From Hoylesella marshii DSM 16973 = JCM 13450 (lineage in GTDB: Bacteria; Bacteroidota; Bacteroidia; Bacteroidales; Bacteroidaceae): a stretch of DNA of 64,000 bases. Made by a program: the position numbers and the translations under genes. Of the stretch, positions 59,006 through 64,000 are shown piece by piece. The notes under the pieces are model-generated. The model worked only from the letters and a program-made list of their open reading frames with translations. It was not told the origin of the DNA and did no database searches. The stretch lies in the NCBI RefSeq assembly GCF_000146675.1, contig NZ_GL397214.1, positions 1,372,756 through 1,436,755 on the forward strand, written 5' to 3'. Position 1 is the stretch's first letter; each line of letters opens with the position of its first letter.

Positions 59006-61186
59006 TTAGTTGGCCATTTCGGAGAGGAACTTAATACGAACAAGCCTTATTTCTGTCTCGGAATAGTCGTCGCCCAGCTCTTGCATGGCGGTCTCGAGGT
59101 CGTCGGTATCACTCTCGCTGAAGTAGCTATAGATATCCTCCACGTGTTCTTCGTCCAGCACGTCGTCAAGGAAGTAGTCGATGTTGAGCTTCGTTCCGCT
59201 GTAGACGATGGCTTCGACCTCGTTCAGCAGGTCGTCGAAGTCTATTCCCTCGGCAGTAGCGATATCGTCGAGGGCTATTTGACGGTCGATGGCTTGAATA
59301 ATCTTCACCTTTTGTATCGACTTCTTTGCGACTGTGCGTACGCGCAGTTCCTCGGGACGCTCGATATCGTTCTCCTTGCAATGGTCGGCAATCAGGCGAC
59401 AGAATGGCTCGCCATAGCGTTTTGCTTTGCCGGCACCCACGCCTTGGATGTTTTGCAGTTCGGCGAGATTGACGGGATACATGGTGGCCATCTGCTCGAG
59501 CGATACGTCTTGGAATACCACATAGGGAGGGACGCCTAACTTCTCGGCCGTAGTCTTGCGCAGGTCTTTGAGCATGGCGTACAGAGCAGGGTCGAGGGCT
59601 ACGGTACGTGCCTCGCCTCTGTCACTTTCATCTTCCTCACTGAAGTCTTTGTCTTCTACTATCATGAACGATTGCGGAGACTTGATAAACTTTTTGCCGG
59701 ATGCCGTGAGTTTGAGCAATCCATAATTTTCTACGTCTTTCTTAAGGTAACCGGCAATGAGGGCTTGTCGGATAACGGGATTCCAAATATGCGGGTCTTC
59801 ATCTTCTCCGGCACCGAATTCTTCTAATTCGTTATGCTTATGGGAAACGATGTCGTCGGTAGGACGACCTGTCACAAAGTCTATCACATAGTCGGTACGA
59901 AAGTTTTCTTTGATGGCTGCAATGGCACAAAGCACGATGAGGAGTGCATTCATGCCTTCTATTTTGGTCTTAGGGTGCAGACAATTGTCGCAGTTGCCGC
60001 AGTTGGCCTTCTCATATGTTTCGCCGAAATAATGCAACAACATCTTCCTTCGACAGACGGAAGATTCAGCATAGGCGGCCGTTTCTTGCAGGAGTTGTCG
60101 GCCAATGTCTTGCTCGGCCACCGGCTTTCCTTCCATAAATTTCTCTAATTTGCGCAGATCGTTATTGGAATAGAACGTGATACAAAGTCCCTCTCCGCCA
60201 TCGCGTCCAGCACGTCCTGTCTCTTGATAATAACCTTCGAGGCTCTTGGGGATGTCGTAATGGATAACGAAACGTACATCGGGTTTGTCGATGCCCATAC
60301 CAAAGGCGATGGTAGCCACGATAACATCAATCCGTTCCATGAGGAAAGCATCTTGGGTCTGCGACCGTTTGGCCGAATCGAGTCCTGCATGGTAGGGGGC
60401 TGCTTTGATATCGTTGGCACAAAGCACTGCTGCAAGTTCTTCAACCGTCTTCCGTGAAAGGCAATACACGATGCCGCTTTTGCCTTGGTGCTGTCTGATG
60501 AACTTGATGATTTGCTTGTCGATATCTTGGGTTTTCGCCCGCACTTCGTAGTAGAGATTAGGCCTATTGAAAGAGCTTTTAAATTCCTTTGCATCGGCAA
60601 TACCTAAGTTTTTCTTGATGTCTGTACGCACCTTATCGGTAGCTGTAGCCGTCAAAGCAATAACGGGCGCAATACCAATCTCATTGATAAGAGGGCGGAT
60701 ACGCCGATATTCGGGTCGGAAGTCGTGCCCCCATTCCGATATACAGTGCGCCTCATCAATGGCATAGAAAGAAATCTTCACCCCCTTGAGGAAGCTCACA
60801 TACTCCTCTTTGGTCAGGGATTCGGGGGCAACATATAGCAGTTTGGTCTTGCCGCAAAGGATATCGGCTTTCACATGGTCGATGGATGCCTTGTTGAGCG
60901 AAGAGTTCAGATAATGGGCTACGCCTTCTTCTTCGCTTATACCGTTGATAACATCGACTTGGTTTTTCATCAACGCGATAAGGGGAGAGATGACAATGGC
61001 CATCCCGTCCATAATCAGTGAAGGTAGCTGATAGCAGAGTGATTTCCCGCCACCGGTGGGCATGAGAACGAAAGTATCATTCCCATCCAACAGGTTCCGG
61101 ATAATGGCTTCTTGGTCGCCTTTGAACTTATCAAAGCCGAAATACTGTTTTAGTTTTCCCGTAAGATTCATTTCCTTTCTTGCCAT
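59006..61186 (-). CDS. recQ: ATP-dependent DNA helicase RecQ
   Basis: This 726-residue 3'-to-5' helicase acts in recombination and fork repair. Walker A is MPTGGGKSLCYQ (about 42-53), the DEAH box is in IDEAHCISEWGHDFRPEYRR, and motif VI reads GYYQETGRAGRDG. The RQC zinc ligands are CRRKMLLHYFGE and CGNCDNC. An HRDC-type domain (PPYVVFQDVSLEQMA) follows. The C-terminal ~110 residues form an extra helical acidic extension. It lies next to clpX, as in many Bacteroidota. Confidence 0.96.
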   Translation of the reverse strand: MARKEMNLTGKLKQYFGFDKFKGDQEAIIRNLLDGNDTFVLMPTGGGKSLCYQLPSLIMDGMAIVISPLIALMKNQVDVINGISEEEGVAHYLNSSLNKASIDHVKADILCGKTKLLYVAPESLTKEEYVSFLKGVKISFYAIDEAHCISEWGHDFRPEYRRIRPLINEIGIAPVIALTATATDKVRTDIKKNLGIADAKEFKSSFNRPNLYYEVRAKTQDIDKQIIKFIRQHQGKSGIVYCLSRKTVEELAAVLCANDIKAAPYHAGLDSAKRSQTQDAFLMERIDVIVATIAFGMGIDKPDVRFVIHYDIPKSLEGYYQETGRAGRDGGEGLCITFYSNNDLRKLEKFMEGKPVAEQDIGRQLLQETAAYAESSVCRRKMLLHYFGETYEKANCGNCDNCLHPKTKIEGMNALLIVLCAIAAIKENFRTDYVIDFVTGRPTDDIVSHKHNELEEFGAGEDEDPHIWNPVIRQALIAGYLKKDVENYGLLKLTASGKKFIKSPQSFMIVEDKDFSEEDESDRGEARTVALDPALYAMLKDLRKTTAEKLGVPPYVVFQDVSLEQMATMYPVNLAELQNIQGVGAGKAKRYGEPFCRLIADHCKENDIERPEELRVRTVAKKSIQKVKIIQAIDRQIALDDIATAEGIDFDDLLNEVEAIVYSGTKLNIDYFLDDVLDEEHVEDIYSYFSESDTDDLETAMQELGDDYSETEIRLVRIKFLSEMAN

Positions 61187-61309
61187 AAAAGGGGCATGAG
61201 TTTAGATTTTCAAGGTGAGCATTCGGGGGCAAAACCCTTTGGTAGCATCTTACTGCCATTCTCTTTTGTGAGATGAACAGCAAGACATGAGCGATAAAAG
61301 CATGAAGAC

Positions 61310-62548
61310 CTACCCTGTGGCCTCCATCTTTTGCAGATGTGATTTATCAAGTTGTGCACGGGCATAGTCCGGCGTTACCTTAAACTGCTTCAACCGTTTG
61401 GAGGGTACTTCATACATGGCATTCATCATAATAGCCTCCACAATAGACCTGAGCCCACGGGCACCAAGCTTGTATTCCATAGCTTTGTCTACAATGAAAT
61501 CAAGCACTTCGTTGTCGAAAGTAAGTTCTATTCCATCCATTTGGAACAGCTTCACATACTGTTTGATGATAGAATTCTTCGGCGTTACGAGGATATTGCG
61601 CAAAGCTTCCCTATCCAACGGATTAAGATAGGTGAGCACAGGCAGACGGCCGATGATTTCGGGTATCAGTCCAAATGACTTCAAGTCCTGCGGAAGAATG
61701 TACTTCATGAGGTCGGTCTTATCAATATGACGCACATTCTGTACCGAGTTATACCCTACAACATGTGTATTCATGCGTTGTGCAATCTTTCGTTCGATAC
61801 CATCGAACGCCCCTCCGCAGATGAAAAGGATATTGCGTGTATCAACATGTATATAATCTTGGTCAGGGTGTTTGCGTCCTCCCTTGGGCGGAACATTTAC
61901 CATTGTACCTTCAAGTAGTTTCAACAGTCCCTGCTGAACGCCTTCTCCGCTCACATCGCGGGTAATGCTTGGGTTATCGCTCTTACGAGCTATCTTGTCG
62001 ATTTCATCGATAAAGACAATTCCGCATTCGGCCGCTGCCACATCATAGTCGGCTACTTGTAACAGACGCGACAAGATACTCTCCACATCTTCGCCCACAT
62101 ATCCGGCTTCGGTAAACACTGTAGCGTCGACGATTGTGAAAGGAACCTTGAGTAAGCGGGCAATGGTACGGGCAAGAAGAGTCTTTCCCGTGCCCGTGCT
62201 TCCTACCATGATGATATTGCTTTTCTCTATCTCTACGCCTTTGTCGTCGGCAGGCTGCTGCAAACGTTTATAGTGGTTGTACACGGATACGGAGAGATAA
62301 CGCTTGGCCTCATCCTGCCCAATCACATAGTCATCGAGGTATTTCTTGATTTCCTTAGGCTTCGGTACGTCCTTGAGCTTAAATGCTATCTTACTTGAAT
62401 GGGCATTCCCTGTATCATCGAGACCTGCCGATTGCACGATATGATAGGCCTGTGTGGCACATTCATCGCAGATAAAACCATGAAGGCCGGTTATCAGCAG
62501 CCTCACCTCTTTCTCTTCACGCCCGCAGAAGTTGCAAACTTTCTTCAT
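61310..62548 (-). CDS. clpX: ATP-dependent Clp protease ATP-binding subunit ClpX
   Basis: This 412-residue unfoldase feeds substrates to ClpP. The N-terminal zinc domain has Cys5, Cys8, Cys27 and Cys30. Walker A is GSTGTGKT, Walker B VFIDEIDK, and the Arg finger and sensor 2 follow (ARGLRS near 375). It is 15 bases downstream of clpP in one operon with tig. It could degrade phage repressors as in Mu, but no tag-like C-terminus is evident on the repressor here. Confidence 0.97.
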   Translation of the reverse strand: MKKVCNFCGREEKEVRLLITGLHGFICDECATQAYHIVQSAGLDDTGNAHSSKIAFKLKDVPKPKEIKKYLDDYVIGQDEAKRYLSVSVYNHYKRLQQPADDKGVEIEKSNIIMVGSTGTGKTLLARTIARLLKVPFTIVDATVFTEAGYVGEDVESILSRLLQVADYDVAAAECGIVFIDEIDKIARKSDNPSITRDVSGEGVQQGLLKLLEGTMVNVPPKGGRKHPDQDYIHVDTRNILFICGGAFDGIERKIAQRMNTHVVGYNSVQNVRHIDKTDLMKYILPQDLKSFGLIPEIIGRLPVLTYLNPLDREALRNILVTPKNSIIKQYVKLFQMDGIELTFDNEVLDFIVDKAMEYKLGARGLRSIVEAIMMNAMYEVPSKRLKQFKVTPDYARAQLDKSHLQKMEATG

Positions 62549-62563
62549 TTCTCTCCTTTTCTA

Positions 62564-63238
62564 TTACTGCTTTCGTTTGAGCACAGCGTCTATCATGCCG
62601 TACTCTTTTGCTTCTTCAGCATTCATCCAATAGTTACGGTCAGAGTCTTGCCATACCTTCTCGAAAGGCGTATGTGAGTGTTCGGATATGATTGTATACA
62701 GCTCTTTCTTGAACTTTTGTATCTCTTTGGCCTCAATCTCTATATCAGAAGCCTGTCCTTGTACACCGCCCAACGGCTGGTGAATCATTACACGGCTATG
62801 AGTAAGAGCGCTACGCTTGCCTTCCTGGCCTGCAACGAGCAAGACAGCGGCCATAGAGGCGGCCATCCCCGTACAGATAGTTGCCACATCGCTGGTAATG
62901 AATTGCATGGTATCATAGATACCAAGTCCTGCCGTGACACTCCCTCCCGGGGAGTTGATGTATATGGAAATATCTTTTCCTGAGTCTACCGAGTCGAGAT
63001 AAAGTAGCTGGGCTTGAAGGGTATTGGCCGTATAGTCGTCTATCTCCGTACCTAAAAAGATGATGCGATCCATCATCAGGCGGGAGAAGACATCCAACTG
63101 GGTTACGTTCAATTGACGCTCTTCCAGAATATAAGGATTCAGATAACTCGCCTGAGCCTTCATGACATCATCCAACGCTTGCCCATTCATACCAAGATGA
63201 CCTGTAGCATATTTCCTAAAATCATTCATTCTTTTCAT
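62564..63238 (-). CDS. clpP: ATP-dependent Clp protease proteolytic subunit ClpP
   Basis: This 224-residue serine peptidase forms the tetradecamer proteolytic chamber. Ser128 (GMAASMA) and His153 (MIHQPLGG) are spaced by 25 residues as in E. coli, and the catalytic Asp lies in QDSDRNYW. SPGGS near 96-100 forms the oxyanion loop. A possible start at the fourth codon (63229) would shorten it slightly. It lies between tig and clpX. Confidence 0.97.
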   Translation of the reverse strand: MKRMNDFRKYATGHLGMNGQALDDVMKAQASYLNPYILEERQLNVTQLDVFSRLMMDRIIFLGTEIDDYTANTLQAQLLYLDSVDSGKDISIYINSPGGSVTAGLGIYDTMQFITSDVATICTGMAASMAAVLLVAGQEGKRSALTHSRVMIHQPLGGVQGQASDIEIEAKEIQKFKKELYTIISEHSHTPFEKVWQDSDRNYWMNAEEAKEYGMIDAVLKRKQ

Positions 63239-63357
63239 TCCTTTTATTGCATAAAAAGAGAGGTTATCGACCCTCTTATTACATGTTTGAACAACAAAGT
63301 TAATAAAAAAAGTCGATAACCTCTTGATTATAGATGTTTTTTCTTAAAAAACAATCA

Positions 63358-64000
63358 TTACCGTGCGAGCTTATTAAATTCCTCCATAGATACGGTCTGT
63401 GTATTCAGTTTAACTACTGCCTTCAGGGCTGTCGTGAGTTTCACATCTATAGCTCGGTCTATCAAGCCGTCGACATTCTCCTGCTTCTTCAGCATTTCTG
63501 AAGCATAGTTGGCCAGATATTCCTCGGGGACGTTCGACATGCCGTACTGTGCGAACTGCATGCGTGCTGCTTCCTTGGCTGCTTCTTTTACGTCGCTGTC
63601 TTCTATCTTTATCTTCTGCGCTTCTACCAATCGTCCTTTGATAAGCCTCCATGTCAGCTCTTTAATACTACCCTCGTAGTTCTCTTCCACGAATTTTTCG
63701 TCCTTATCTTTATTATTTGATAGCATGATACGCTTCATCAAAGCATCGGGATAGACAAGTTTGCCGACTTTCTTCTCCATATGTTTGCGTACATCTTGCA
63801 GGAATCGGAAGTCGGAGTCTATCTGCAACTGCCCTTTCAGACCGCCGGCAATCATTTCGCGGAACTGCTTTTCGTCTTTTACTGTTCCGTTTCCATACAC
63901 TTGATCAAACAATTCCTGATTCACCTCGTGCTTCTTGAAGCGTGTAATCTCTGCTATTTTATAGCTGAAATCTGAGACAACGTCCTTGGCAATCTCACGG
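63358..64000 (-). CDS. tig: Trigger factor, C-terminal part (cut by the window edge)
   Basis: The frame is open to the window end without a start; a Met at 63924 is internal. About 213 residues are present, the helical C-terminal (chaperone) domain with EVNQELFDQVYGNG and RFLQDVRKHMEKKVG. Trigger factor binds nascent chains at the ribosome exit; the PPIase domain lies outside. Its place before clpP and clpX is the usual arrangement. Confidence 0.85.
   Translation of the reverse strand, partial: REIAKDVVSDFSYKIAEITRFKKHEVNQELFDQVYGNGTVKDEKQFREMIAGGLKGQLQIDSDFRFLQDVRKHMEKKVGKLVYPDALMKRIMLSNNKDKDEKFVEENYEGSIKELTWRLIKGRLVEAQKIKIEDSDVKEAAKEAARMQFAQYGMSNVPEEYLANYASEMLKKQENVDGLIDRAIDVKLTTALKAVVKLNTQTVSMEEFNKLAR

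Overview
The window reads as a Bacteroidota chromosome, most likely Bacteroidales and probably Prevotellaceae. It carries Bacteroidota-type promoters (TTTG, about 20 bases, TAnnTTTG), a short 287-residue RpoD without a long N-terminal region, meso-diaminopimelate dehydrogenase, a carboxynorspermidine-dehydrogenase-like gene, and the cluster tig, clpP, clpX, recQ. A 45.1 kb prophage is inserted in it. The assignment is from gene content and promoter style, not from a database search.

Layout. 1-13.5 kb is host DNA: the C-terminal part of polynucleotide phosphorylase, a DUF1573 protein, a leftward four-gene cluster (PqqD-like, S26-like peptidase, HPr-kinase-like, secreted protein), rpoD, ddh, a conserved protein plus a CANSDH-like dehydrogenase, recA, efp, a family 2 glycosyltransferase, radC, a secreted coiled-coil protein and tRNA-Pro(GGG). 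13,571-58,708 is the prophage, bounded by a 38-bp direct repeat that contains the last 14 bases of the tRNA. Host genes resume with recQ, clpX, clpP and the start-less end of tig at the right edge.

Prophage logic. A tyrosine integrase sits just inside attL and reads rightward; almost everything else reads leftward. At the right end a repressor (58,092) faces a small HTH protein (57,935), forming a lysogeny switch. An early block follows: small DNA-binding and Cys-rich proteins, then a 1,319-residue primase-helicase. A 720-base non-coding gap carries iteron-like repeats and is the best candidate replication origin. The late block runs protease, capsid, repeat protein, ParB-adenine methylase, terminase, portal and connectors, then holin, endolysin and a spanin-like protein. 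A cassette of accessory genes comes next (HTH-amidoligase with a partner, DUF5053 with a 52-residue protein, a lipoprotein), each with its own promoter or terminator. The block ends with small ORFs, a cytosine methyltransferase and the tail genes (tape measure, two large tail proteins).

Most notable: a dnaX-type -1 frameshift site that would join a repeat-bearing protein to the next gene (44,992); a cytosine methyltransferase gene that looks protein-coding in two frames along its length (28,036-29,472); an HTH-fused amidoligase operon (32,514-33,844); a predicted three-way-junction RNA element (30,830-30,908); 8-bp-period iterons; and abrupt base-composition junctions inside two late genes.
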